DNA of 18,969 nt, taken from Akkermansiaceae bacterium. Its GTDB lineage: Bacteria; Verrucomicrobiota; Verrucomicrobiia; Verrucomicrobiales; Akkermansiaceae. The notes under the pieces were generated by a model that saw only the letters and a program-made list of their open reading frames with translations, made no database searches and was not told the origin of the DNA. The stretch covers positions 1 through 18,969 of the forward strand of contig JARFPV010000368.1 of NCBI GenBank assembly GCA_029288115.1, read 5' to 3'. A program made the translations under genes and the position numbers. Below are positions 1 through 7,475 of this stretch, one piece after another. Every line of letters begins with the position of its first letter. Position 1 is the stretch's first letter.

Positions 1-102
<102 letters not shown>

Positions 103-107
103 GTCGT

Positions 108-125
108 CTCAGGGCGGCCTCTGAG
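108..125 (+). terminator. Weak hairpin after trxB
   Basis: CTCAGGG and CTCTGAG pair as seven base pairs (one G-T) around a CGGC loop, starting 5 bases after the trxB stop. The following bases (ATTTCCTAT) are only moderately T-rich, so this is a possible rather than a clear intrinsic terminator. The remaining 126-242 stretch before the next gene shows no convincing promoter. Confidence 0.35.
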
Positions 126-242
126 ATTTCCTATGAAAAAAACAAAGAATATTCGCCCAGCTGCGTTATTGTATAGAGAAACCATGAAGTGCATCCGCCT
201 CATACCTTGATGACTTCCATCCCAACACACGCAAACTGAACG

Positions 243-1403
243 ATGATGAAAATTATCAACTCCATACTCGCCATAAGCATCGTTGCCAGCTCACCACTCA
301 CTGCGCAACGAAGTGACAAACCACTGCTCTCGATCAAGCTGGAGACCAAACGAGCGATTGAGCTCGGCAATGCTTACCTGAAGGCACAGCAACACGCCGA
401 TGGCTATTGGAAAGATGCCAAGTATCCTGCCTACACCGCTCTCGCTCTGAGTGGCGCGCTCCGGTCACCCTCATACAGGGATGCCGATTACATACGCAAG
501 GGGCTTGACTGGCTGGTCAAACAGCAAAAAGAAGATGGCGGCATCTACGGGGAAGGGCTCGCCACCTACAACACAGCCACATCCATTGTTGCCTTGGTGG
601 CATCTGGCGACCAAAAATACCATCCCGCAATCCTCAAGGCTCGTGCCTACCTGATCGGCATGCAGGCGAATCCGGGGAACCTCGGCGACCTGGACAAAAA
701 ACACCTCGGAGGAATTGGCTACGGCGGCACTTACAAACACTCGGACCTTTCCAACACCCACCTGTCGATCGAGGCACTTCGGCTCTCCCGCCACATCGCC
801 CGCGACAACGCGAATGGCAAGCAACCAGAGCTCGACTGGGAAGCGGCTATAGGATTTGTCTCCCGCGTGCAAAACCTCAAGGAAACCAACAAGACAGAAG
901 GCATCAGCGACGATGGCTCGTTCAACTACTACGTTGGCGGATCGAAGGCAGACCCCCATGTATTACCCAACGGCACCAAACTTCTGCGCGGCTATGGATC
1001 CATGTCCTACGCCGGTCTGCTATCCATGATCTACGCCGACCTTGATGAAAACGACATCCGTGTCAAAGCCGTCAAAAAGTGGCTCGGCGAACACTACTCC
1101 GTGAAGGAGAACTCCGGCCTCGCCACCAAAGAGCATCCGGAACTGGGTCAGCAAGGGCTATATTACTACTATCACGCCATGGCAAAAGCCCTGGCCGCAG
1201 CCAATATCGACAAACTCAAACTCAAGGACGGCAAAGAAGCCGATTGGCGCCGTGACCTGGGACGCGAACTTCTATCGAGACAACGCGAGGACGGCTCTTG
1301 GTTGAACACCGCTAACGCACGCTGGTGGGAGAGCGACCCCATCCTCGTAACCGCCTACGGCGTTCTCACTCTGGAGCAGATCCATCACTCGATTCCTGAG
1401 TAA
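243..1403 (+). CDS. Secreted prenyltransferase/squalene-oxidase repeat protein
   Basis: This is a 386-residue protein with a signal peptide (about residues 1-21, ending SPLTA) followed by an all-helical repeat domain. QW-like repeats are visible at about 45-56 (YLKAQQHADGYW), 90-102 (WLVKQQKEDGGIY), 205-229 and 343-353 (LLSRQREDGSW). These are the signature of the alpha/alpha toroid fold of squalene-hopene cyclases and prenyltransferase beta subunits. The DxDD catalytic motif of hopene cyclases is absent, and the protein is about half the length of such enzymes and exported, so I do not call it a cyclase. Its role is unknown; a periplasmic binding or scaffold role is a guess. Start codons at 243 and 246 are both possible and no clear Shine-Dalgarno is seen. 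Its stop codon abuts the DUF2071 start, implying one transcript. Confidence 0.8.
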   Translation: MMKIINSILAISIVASSPLTAQRSDKPLLSIKLETKRAIELGNAYLKAQQHADGYWKDAKYPAYTALALSGALRSPSYRDADYIRKGLDWLVKQQKEDGGIYGEGLATYNTATSIVALVASGDQKYHPAILKARAYLIGMQANPGNLGDLDKKHLGGIGYGGTYKHSDLSNTHLSIEALRLSRHIARDNANGKQPELDWEAAIGFVSRVQNLKETNKTEGISDDGSFNYYVGGSKADPHVLPNGTKLLRGYGSMSYAGLLSMIYADLDENDIRVKAVKKWLGEHYSVKENSGLATKEHPELGQQGLYYYYHAMAKALAAANIDKLKLKDGKEADWRRDLGRELLSRQREDGSWLNTANARWWESDPILVTAYGVLTLEQIHHSIPE

Positions 1404-2111
1404 ATGGATTTCCTCCGCGCCCGCTGGGAAGACCTCATTCTTGCAAACTATGAGGTCGAGCCCGCGGTACTGGCCCCCTACGTTCCTGATGGAACCGAAT
1501 TGGACCTCCACAACGGCGTCTGCTACGTCAGCTTGGTCGGTTTCATGTTCAGGAAAACTCGGATCATGGGTATCCCAGTGCCGTTTCACCTCAATTTCGA
1601 GGAAGTCAACCTGAGGTTTTATATCCGACCGATTCGCCAGCCCGAGCTTCGCTCGGTGGCCTTCATCAGTGAAATCGTGCCTCGCGCTGCGATCCCGCTG
1701 ATTTCCAATACCTTGTTTCGTGAGCATTACAGCGCGACCAGAATGGCTCATGTTATAGCCCCCCCCGACATTTCCTATCAATGGGGTAAACAACTGGAGA
1801 ACCGTCTCGCGGTCACAATTTCCGGCGAGCGACAACTCCCCATCGCGGGGTCACTCGATGAGTTCATCACTGAGCACTACCACGGATTCACTCCGCACCC
1901 ACGAGGGACCTTGCACTACCGGGTTTTTCATCCGCAGTGGGAGCTCACTGCAGTGGACCATTACAGGATCGATGTCGATTTCGCCACCAACTACGGGCCA
2001 GACTTCGCGTTTCTCGATCATGCAAAACCCGCAAACGTCTGTTACGCCCACGGGTCTGATGTCAGGGTGTCGTTCCCCTCGCGCATGGAGCGAGAAAAAG
2101 ACCTTTCCTAA
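1404..2111 (+). CDS. DUF2071 (YqjF-like) family protein
   Basis: This 235-residue soluble protein has no signal peptide. The N-terminal pattern (FLRARWEDLILANYEVEP, then LAPYVPDGTELD, YVSLVGFMF and FEEVNLRFYI) is characteristic of DUF2071, the family of Bacillus YqjF, and the length fits. The biochemical function of the family is not established, so none is assigned. The ATG follows the upstream TAA directly (TAAATG), giving strong reason to expect translational coupling with the toroid-repeat gene, even though that product is exported and this one appears cytoplasmic. The 3' end overlaps the convergent PEP-CTERM gene by four bases (CTAA supplies both stops). Confidence 0.85.
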   Translation: MDFLRARWEDLILANYEVEPAVLAPYVPDGTELDLHNGVCYVSLVGFMFRKTRIMGIPVPFHLNFEEVNLRFYIRPIRQPELRSVAFISEIVPRAAIPLISNTLFREHYSATRMAHVIAPPDISYQWGKQLENRLAVTISGERQLPIAGSLDEFITEHYHGFTPHPRGTLHYRVFHPQWELTAVDHYRIDVDFATNYGPDFAFLDHAKPANVCYAHGSDVRVSFPSRMEREKDLS

Positions 2112-2872
2112 CGATTGCGCCTTCTGAGAATCATCGCCAGCCCAAGCAGACCAAGAAATGCTGTGTTTGGCTCAGGCACCACCGTGACTTCGTTCGCGAG
2201 GAAGATGTAATCCTGGTAATTGGAGCGACTATCCATTGCTGCGTAGATCTCTGAAGTTGCCACATAGCCCTCAGTCACACCCGAGTTCTCGACATCATTG
2301 ATCAACTGATTCATAATCGTCCATAGTGCCGATCCGTATGTGCCGGTATCGCTGAATTTGGAACGGTTGATGTTACCCGTCGTAAAATCTAAACCGGCAG
2401 CAGTCGCCCCGTCGCCCATAATTTCCCAAATTACATTCTGAAAGGCATATTGCTTGGCGTGCACTTGTGTCCCTGGATTCAAAAAGTGAGAATCATAGCG
2501 GTTATCAATCAACCACCGCACCTGCGCCATTGCCAACGACTCGTTTTGCGTCGTGGAATATCGATCCCAAATATCCATGTCCTCAATTGCACCATAGCTT
2601 AGCGTCACTGAGCGTGGATATACTTGGCTATCTTCGTCCAGAGATGTGCCGGCAAGATCCGAGCAGAAGATGTTACCGGTTCCGCCGAAAAACTGTGAAC
2701 CACCTACTTCAAGGTTAGTAATCTGGAAATGTGCGGCGACCCCCGCATAAGACGAGTGGTTAATAGCGTTCAGGGTACCTGTCACGCTCTGAGCATTTGA
2801 ACTCAGGAGAGAAAATCCGATTGCGGCTAACACACACAGGCCGCTCCGGTTGGGAGATTTGGATATTTTCAT
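2108..2872 (-). CDS. PEP-CTERM-anchored exported protein, possible thioester-type domain
   Basis: This 254-residue protein has an N-terminal signal peptide (about 1-28, LCVLAAIGFSLLSSNAQS) and a textbook PEP-CTERM tail: VVPEP at 231-235, a hydrophobic segment (TAFLGLLGLAMIL) and a terminal RRRNR. Exosortase systems recognise this tail and process the protein at the cell envelope. In between, FCSDL (Cys70), a WLIDNRY segment at 120-126, and AFQNVIWEI (Gln145) have the order and spacing of the Cys and Gln motifs of surface thioester domains, which form an internal Cys-Gln bond. That resemblance is inference from motifs only. No exosortase gene lies in this window. The gene is monocistronic, convergent with the DUF2071 gene, and separated from obg by 184 bases. 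Confidence 0.85.
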   Translation of the reverse strand: MKISKSPNRSGLCVLAAIGFSLLSSNAQSVTGTLNAINHSSYAGVAAHFQITNLEVGGSQFFGGTGNIFCSDLAGTSLDEDSQVYPRSVTLSYGAIEDMDIWDRYSTTQNESLAMAQVRWLIDNRYDSHFLNPGTQVHAKQYAFQNVIWEIMGDGATAAGLDFTTGNINRSKFSDTGTYGSALWTIMNQLINDVENSGVTEGYVATSEIYAAMDSRSNYQDYIFLANEVTVVPEPNTAFLGLLGLAMILRRRNR

Positions 2873-3056
2873 AGCAAGGGAGTGATGTGCCCCGCCTTTT
2901 TACTAAACTTTTGTTAATAATCAATAAAAGTTTTTAGAAAAATGAGCGTAAAACCCCAGAAAGCTCGTAAACAAGGGGGTTCACCGCCTTAAAAAAAACC
3001 TCAAAAACTCGTTTTTTTAGAAAAAACAACCTCTTCCCTGCTCCAGTCGAGCCGGT
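2873..3056. other. A/T-rich intergenic region with inverted repeats
   Basis: This gap lies between the obg stop and the PEP-CTERM gene start, both on the minus strand. It holds AAACTTTT (2905-2912) with its exact complement AAAAGTTT (2926-2933), 33 bases upstream of the PEP-CTERM start. It also has a 6-bp pair AACCCC/GGGGTT (2952-2957/2976-2981) and an A/T-only pairing AAAAAAAC/GTTTTTTT next to the obg stop (2992-2999/3011-3018), which could serve as a weak obg terminator. I cannot identify a confident promoter; the 2905-2933 repeat could be an operator or a cruciform. Confidence 0.4.
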
Positions 3057-4112
3057 TTAACCTTCGTCTTTTCTATACCCCACTCGCTGGTCGAGTTCTT
3101 GACGCAGGTCTTCGAGCCCTTCCTCGGTGTCGGCAGACAGCGGAACAATTGTTTGCTTCGGAAAGCGTTGTTTAAAGGAAGCGAGATTTTCCTCGGCGCC
3201 CTCAAGGTCCATTTTGTTCGCAATAATAATCCACTCGAACTTCGACAGGCCATCGTCGTACATCTTGATCTCGGTTCTCAGCGTCTGAAGATCCTCGATC
3301 GGATCCCGGCCTTCGCTGCCTGCCATATCAATGACAAAGAGAAGCAGCTTGCAACGGGTAATATGACGCAGGAACTCGTGCCCAAGTCCCCGGTTTTCGT
3401 GGGCACCCTCGATCAACCCCGGGATATCAGCCACCGTGCAACGACGGTATTTGGGAAACTCGACCACGCCAACCATCGGGTTAAGCGTTGTGAATGGATA
3501 GTTCCCTATCTTGGGGGCGGCGTGAGACAGCTTGTTTACCAAGGTGGATTTTCCTGCATTGGGGAATCCGACCATTCCAGCGTCGGCTATACGGCGTAAT
3601 TCCAGGTAAAAAACACCATATTCGGCCTCGGTGCCCAGGGTGTGTTCCTCAGGTGCCTGGTTCGTGGATGACTTGTAGTGCCAGTTGCCCTTGCCGCCCT
3701 TACCGCCCTTACAGAGCACAAACTCCTCTCCGTATTCAGTAAGGTCAGCGATCGGCTCCAGATCGATCCCCTCGTCTCCGCGCTCAAGTTCGACCGCTTC
3801 GGATACTGTTGCGGCAGCACTGCGGTAAACCACCGTGCCGGGAGGGACTTTGCCGATCCTGTCTTTGGTCGATTTGCCATGCTTGCGGTTACCCGCACCA
3901 TGCTCCCCGTTTTTTGCGATGAGTTTGGGATCATAGGAATAGGCTTTCAGGTTATCCACAGCGGGATCCACCTTGAGGATGACACTGCCGCCGTCACCTC
4001 CATCACCGCCGTCCGGCCCTCCTTTAGGCCTGAATTTTTCCCGACGGAAGTGTACGACGCCATTACCGCCGTCACCGGCTTCAGCGTAAACCCTAATGTG
4101 ATCGATGAACAT
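3057..4112 (-). CDS. obg: Obg family GTPase (ObgE/CgtA)
   Basis: This 351-residue protein has the two standard Obg domains. The glycine-rich Obg fold covers about residues 1-175 (AEAGDGGNGVVHFRREK, PDGGDGGDGGSV, CKGGKGGKGN). The GTPase domain follows, with G1 GFPNAGKST (182-190), switch I YPFTTLNP (205-212), G3 DIPG (229-232), G4 NKMD (299-302) and G5 LSADT (325-329). Obg is an essential GTPase that associates with the 50S subunit and links ribosome maturation to growth and stress. The protein ends soon after G5 and lacks the C-terminal OCT domain of some homologues, which is common. Only the MFIDHIRVYAEAG start fits the family. In many bacteria obg follows rplU-rpmA; here its 5' neighbour is the divergent rpsP. 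Confidence 0.97.
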   Translation of the reverse strand: MFIDHIRVYAEAGDGGNGVVHFRREKFRPKGGPDGGDGGDGGSVILKVDPAVDNLKAYSYDPKLIAKNGEHGAGNRKHGKSTKDRIGKVPPGTVVYRSAAATVSEAVELERGDEGIDLEPIADLTEYGEEFVLCKGGKGGKGNWHYKSSTNQAPEEHTLGTEAEYGVFYLELRRIADAGMVGFPNAGKSTLVNKLSHAAPKIGNYPFTTLNPMVGVVEFPKYRRCTVADIPGLIEGAHENRGLGHEFLRHITRCKLLLFVIDMAGSEGRDPIEDLQTLRTEIKMYDDGLSKFEWIIIANKMDLEGAEENLASFKQRFPKQTIVPLSADTEEGLEDLRQELDQRVGYRKDEG

Positions 4113-4232
4113 GATAGTGAAAATCTAAATTTGAAGTGCTGAATCCGACACCATCGGAAGCGCAAGGTGCGGCTTGATAGCAGCATTTTTGGGAATGAAA
4201 ATGCGAAATAGGACGAATGTGCTATTTTTCGC

Positions 4233-4259
4233 TTGGCAAATGACTAGGAATCGTACAAT
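4233..4259 (+). promoter_or_regulatory. Candidate rpsP promoter in the obg-rpsP divergent region
   Basis: TTGGCA (4233-4238) and TACAAT (4254-4259) resemble sigma-70 -35 and -10 boxes, but the 15-base spacer is shorter than ideal. The predicted transcript start would leave a leader of about 40 bases before rpsP. The 194-base gap also has a 7-bp inverted repeat, GCATTTT/AAAATGC (4183-4189/4198-4204), which could affect either gene. I do not see a clear obg promoter. Confidence 0.5.
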
Positions 4260-4306
4260 TTCCCGCCCCGCCGCTTCAGGCACAACCATTTCCAACCCGT
4301 AACTTT

Positions 4307-4564
4307 ATGCTTACTCTCAGACTCAACCGCCAAGGCACGAAAGATCGTCCTTTCTACAAGATCGTCGCTGTGGACAGCCGCAAGCGCCGTGATGGACGCT
4401 ACATCGAGCAAATCGGCACCTACAACCCCATGGAAGACGGTGTTAACTACACTCTGGACGTTGCCAAGGCAGACGACTGGATCACCAAGGGGGCGCAACC
4501 TTCCGACACCGTGCGCAGCATCATCAAAAAAGCCCGTAAGGAGTCGATGCAGGCAGAAGCCTAA
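4307..4564 (+). CDS. rpsP: 30S ribosomal protein S16
   Basis: This 85-residue protein matches bS16 throughout: [20 protein letters not shown], then the basic [19 protein letters not shown] and a C-terminal [14 protein letters not shown]. It is an assembly-stage protein of the 30S subunit. Length and start fit the family (usually 80-90 residues). In many bacteria rpsP leads an operon with rimM, trmD and rplS; here it is a single gene closed off 48 bases later by a strong terminator, so these partners must lie elsewhere in the genome. Confidence 0.97.
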   Translation: MLTLRLNRQGTKDRPFYKIVAVDSRKRRDGRYIEQIGTYNPMEDGVNYTLDVAKADDWITKGAQPSDTVRSIIKKARKESMQAEA

Positions 4565-4612
4565 TACATTTTTTCACTGATACGATTCGTTTTCATATCG
4601 TGTTTTGTTTGG

Positions 4613-4645
4613 CGCGCCGGTCTGATGACCGGCGCGTTTTCTTTT
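4613..4645 (+). terminator. Intrinsic terminator of rpsP
   Basis: CGCGCCGGTC pairs perfectly with GACCGGCGCG (10 bp) around a TGAT loop, followed by TTTTCTTTT. This is a classic factor-independent terminator. Confidence 0.92.
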
Positions 4646-4648
4646 GGC

Positions 4649-4683
4649 AAAAAAAAATCCGCTCCCGCACGAAGCAGGAACGG
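4649..4683 (-). terminator. Intrinsic terminator of the lipoprotein gene
   Basis: Read on the minus strand, CCGTTCCTGC pairs with GCGGGAGCGG (10 bp including two G-T pairs) over a TTCGT loop, followed by a run of nine T after one A. It starts 37 bases past the lipoprotein stop and lies only three bases from the rpsP terminator, so the two convergent genes are insulated by separate hairpins. Confidence 0.85.
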
Positions 4684-4720
4684 AGTGTGATTGAGTTTTA
4701 CAGCGGTTCGATGTCGTCGA

Positions 4721-5500
4721 TTACTTCATCTCCACAGTTACGGATTCCTTTTCCTCGAATTTGATCCCGTCGACACCTTTCAGAGCAGCTTTGGCTTTAT
4801 CGAAATCACCACTCTGGAGAGCTTTGAGTTTTTTCGGATCAGCCATGATCTTGCCCATCTGGATGTCCCCGAGGGTAATGACATCTCCATCGACGTGGGT
4901 GGCGTCAGTCTTGGCAATGCCAGACTCGATCTTCACCTTGGTAGTGATGCGCATGTCCTTCATTAAACCCTGCATTTGAGCAAGCATCCGCGGATCCATT
5001 TCATCAGGCTTAGCTGCCTCGCCATCGCCCTTGGGAGCATCCGGCTTTTTCTGGAAGATCGTTAGTTTTCCATCAGCAAATTTGAAAGTCATGCCGCCGT
5101 CCTCTGCCTTGCCAGCAGCATCCCCCATGTTCATGGCGCTGCCAGCGGTGTAGTTCAGTTTGTTGATGTCAGAGAACTTGTAAACGGACTTCAGACCCAG
5201 CTTTCCGTCAGCATCGATTTTCTCTATGCTGACCAGCTCCACTCCTTCGCCCATTTTCTTGGCACGTGCCTCGGCCTTGGCTTTGTCGAGCATCTTGGCG
5301 AAAGGATCAGCTCCCTCTCCGCCGCCTTGGGCAGCACCCATAGCCAACATCTGTTTCATTTGATCCCCAAAGTGAGTGATTTCAGTGATGGTGCCGCTGC
5401 CATCCTTTTTTACGGAGATCGTGCTCTCCACTTGAAAACAGCTGGTGAGCCCGATGAGGGCAATAGCTGCTGTTGCGAATGTAAGTAGTTTAGTTTTCAT
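4721..5500 (-). CDS. Predicted lipoprotein (LppM-like pattern)
   Basis: This is a 259-residue protein when started at the ATG at 5500; an upstream in-frame start at 5629 would bury the signal peptide, so it is rejected. The N-terminus has a basic MKTK, a hydrophobic core and the lipobox LTSC with Cys21 as the expected lipidated residue. The mature part opens with FQVESTISVKKDGSGTITE, reminiscent of LppM-type lipoproteins, whose beta-strands begin with a V-x-D-G-S/T-G pattern. Further features are a Gly/Ala/Met-rich segment (50-65), charged helices, and a Lys/Asp/Pro-rich linker (151-170). No catalytic motif is seen and the function is unknown. It is a single gene, divergent from the ABC operon, with its own terminator. 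Confidence 0.8.
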   Translation of the reverse strand: MKTKLLTFATAAIALIGLTSCFQVESTISVKKDGSGTITEITHFGDQMKQMLAMGAAQGGGEGADPFAKMLDKAKAEARAKKMGEGVELVSIEKIDADGKLGLKSVYKFSDINKLNYTAGSAMNMGDAAGKAEDGGMTFKFADGKLTIFQKKPDAPKGDGEAAKPDEMDPRMLAQMQGLMKDMRITTKVKIESGIAKTDATHVDGDVITLGDIQMGKIMADPKKLKALQSGDFDKAKAALKGVDGIKFEEKESVTVEMK

Positions 5501-5595
5501 ACGTAGGGAATAGCGACATCCAAAGGGTAATTTGTCGAGCTGAATGACTAAAATGTGAACGTTGTGTGAATTTTCTGCACGATGATGAATTGCCA

Positions 5596-5623
5596 TTGCG
5601 CCATGGGAAGTTCGCGTTATCCT
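5596..5623 (+). promoter_or_regulatory. Possible promoter of the ABC operon
   Basis: TTGCGC (5596-5601), a 16-base spacer and TATCCT (5618-5623) lie 17 bases ahead of the ATG at 5641. Each box matches the sigma-70 consensus at only four positions, so this is tentative. Confidence 0.3.
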
Positions 5624-5640
5624 ACCCAACAGATCGAGTT

Positions 5641-6576
5641 ATGGAGGAAACACCCGCTGTCCAAATCAACCGCCTAGTGAAGGAATTCCCATCGCCCTTC
5701 AGGAAAACGAGGGTGCGCGCTGTAGACGATGTCTCACTGACAATCATGCCTGGAGAGGTCTACGGCCTGATCGGACCAAACGGCTCAGGAAAATCGACCA
5801 CGATGAAGGCGCTGCTTGGGCTGTTATCCCCCACAGCGGGCAGTTGCTATGTCTTCGGCAAGAACTCACTCAAGACGGACTCCCGCCAAGAGATTGGTTT
5901 CCTGCCAGAGAATCCCTACTTTTACAAACACCTCAGTGGTGAGGAAACCCTGCGATTCTACGCGAAGCTTTGTGGATTGCGCGGAAAAAAAATCACCGAA
6001 CGAGTCGATGAAATGCTAGAAATGGTGTCGCTACAAGACGCACGCAAACGTCGCATCGGTGGCTACTCAAAGGGAATGCTCCAGCGCATAGGCCTGGCGC
6101 AGGCGCTGATCCACGAACCGCGGTTACTTATTCTCGACGAACCCACTGCTGGTGTCGATCCGGTAGGATCACGCCAAATCCGTGATTTGATCGTCAACCT
6201 CAAGGAACGCGGTGTTACGGTGTTTCTTTGCTCCCACCTGCTCGAGCAAGTGCAGGAAGTGTGCGATCACGTTGGCATCATATTTAATGGTAGTCTGGTC
6301 AAGGAAGGTCGGCTTGATGATCTGATTGCCATCGAAGACCAGACCGAAGTGGTGATCCGCCACGCCAGCGACCGCACACTCGCCAGAATTCGCGCCGTCA
6401 TCAGTGACGCAGAAAATGCCGAGTTCGTGAGGATGGGTAAACCACGAACTACTCTGGAGCGGCTCTTCCTGGATGAGGCAAGAAAATCAGACTCCCAGCC
6501 TAAAGAGGTAGATGACTCTCCCGAACTGGCAGACAATCACAGTGACAAGAAAGGAGCCGACCATGCGAAAAAATAG
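5641..6576 (+). CDS. ABC transporter ATP-binding protein
   Basis: This 311-residue cytoplasmic ATPase has all nucleotide-binding motifs in order: Walker A GPNGSGKS (45-52), a Q-loop region of the FLPENP type (88-92), the signature YSKGMLQRIG (142-151), Walker B LLILDEP (162-168) and the switch His in CSHLLEQ (199). YSKGM in place of LSGGQ and PE in the Q-loop are typical of the CcmA/NatA-like group that pairs with ABC-2 permeases. The last 35 residues are a charged, low-complexity tail. I prefer the ATG at 5641; a GTG at 5566 would add 25 residues unlike the family. The 3' end overlaps the permease gene by 14 bases. The substrate cannot be told from sequence. Confidence 0.93.
   Translation: MEETPAVQINRLVKEFPSPFRKTRVRAVDDVSLTIMPGEVYGLIGPNGSGKSTTMKALLGLLSPTAGSCYVFGKNSLKTDSRQEIGFLPENPYFYKHLSGEETLRFYAKLCGLRGKKITERVDEMLEMVSLQDARKRRIGGYSKGMLQRIGLAQALIHEPRLLILDEPTAGVDPVGSRQIRDLIVNLKERGVTVFLCSHLLEQVQEVCDHVGIIFNGSLVKEGRLDDLIAIEDQTEVVIRHASDRTLARIRAVISDAENAEFVRMGKPRTTLERLFLDEARKSDSQPKEVDDSPELADNHSDKKGADHAKK
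6551..6556 (+). promoter_or_regulatory. Shine-Dalgarno that fixes the permease start
   Basis: AAGGAG lies six bases before the ATG at 6563, inside the 3' end of the ATPase gene. It supports that ATG over an upstream in-frame start at 6512. A matching AAGGAG (7463-7468) precedes the third gene by seven bases. Confidence 0.8.
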
Positions 6577-7474
6577 TTTCTTTTCCCCGAGCCGGATCAT
6601 GGTGATAGCCGACCACACCTTTACACAACTGGTGCGGATGAAGGTGTTCTATTTCCTCGCGGTGTTTGCGGTGCTCATGATTGCCGCGAGCTTCTTTGAA
6701 ATGCCCTACAGCCGGACTACTGAGGACACGGCGGAACAGGAACTTATTATTCTGAAAAGCACGGCGATGGGGTCCATGGCGATGTTCTCGGTGCTGTTCG
6801 CCGTCGCAGCCACTGCCCTACTGATTCCCAAGGATCTGGAAGACCGCACGCTCTACACCATCTTGAGCAAACCTGTGCCCCGCCTCGATTATTTGTTAGG
6901 AAAACTAGCTGGCGTTCTATTACTGGTGCTGGTTTCACTTCTACTGATGGACAGCTTGTTATGCATCATCCTGAACTACCGAACCGAGGGATTGATCGCG
7001 ATGGAAATAGAGAAAGGCAAGGCGCTTGGATGGCCACCAGATTACTTACAAATGCGACAGGATTCGATATCCCAACAAGGCGTTACATGGGATCTGCAAG
7101 CCGGTGTCGCAGCCATCTTTTTCAAGGCAATGATTATGGCATCCATCGCTTTACTCATCTCCACATTCTCAAGCTCTACTCTATTCACGATTGTCATTGC
7201 GGTCGTCATCTATTTCATTGGTCACTTCACCGCCGATGCACGCAATTACTGGCTACACAGTCAGGGATCCAATGTTTCACAGGAATTGAAAATGGCCACA
7301 CAAGGAATCGCTCTGATTTTTCCTGACTTCCAACTCTACAATATCATCGATGCAACCATCGAGGGGAAACCGGTTCCTGCTGGCATCTTCAGAAAACTTG
7401 CCACACTTACCCTATTCTATACGGGTATCTACAGCGTGCTGGCTTGGTTCACATTCCGAAAGAAGGAGTTCTAA
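6563..7474 (+). CDS. ABC-2 type transporter permease
   Basis: This 303-residue integral membrane protein has about six hydrophobic segments (around 28-45, 70-88, 112-138, 184-201, 205-221 and 279-297). The loop LEDRTLYTILSKPVPRLDYLLGKL (split by positions 92-114) is the characteristic coupling region of ABC-2 permeases, including the NosY-like group. A hydrophilic insert of about 45 residues follows the third segment (139-183). It is the membrane partner of the overlapping ATPase gene; two copies of each would form the transporter. The direction is probably export or envelope remodelling, by family analogy. The substrate is unknown. Confidence 0.9.
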   Translation: MRKNSFFSPSRIMVIADHTFTQLVRMKVFYFLAVFAVLMIAASFFEMPYSRTTEDTAEQELIILKSTAMGSMAMFSVLFAVAATALLIPKDLEDRTLYTILSKPVPRLDYLLGKLAGVLLLVLVSLLLMDSLLCIILNYRTEGLIAMEIEKGKALGWPPDYLQMRQDSISQQGVTWDLQAGVAAIFFKAMIMASIALLISTFSSSTLFTIVIAVVIYFIGHFTADARNYWLHSQGSNVSQELKMATQGIALIFPDFQLYNIIDATIEGKPVPAGIFRKLATLTLFYTGIYSVLAWFTFRKKEF

Positions 7475-7475
7475 C

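Noticed and set aside
471..959. Long open frame on the minus strand inside the toroid-repeat gene
   Set aside because: It is antisense to a gene with clear signal peptide and repeats, has no recognisable domain, and its composition looks like a reverse-frame shadow.
1032..1055. DLDEND in the toroid-repeat protein read as a DxDD cyclase motif
   Set aside because: The catalytic pattern needs Asp-x-Asp-Asp; the fourth residue is Glu, and the surrounding sequence and protein length do not fit a hopene cyclase.
1272..1835. 187-codon minus-strand frame across the toroid/DUF2071 junction
   Set aside because: It covers two well-supported genes in antisense and shows no protein-family features.
3099..3599. 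166-codon plus-strand frame inside obg
   Set aside because: It is antisense to the GTPase domain of a certain gene; its sequence has no motif of its own.
4721..5629. Full 302-codon version of the lipoprotein gene
   Set aside because: The extra 43 N-terminal residues would place the signal peptide and lipobox internally; the ATG at 5500 is the sensible start.
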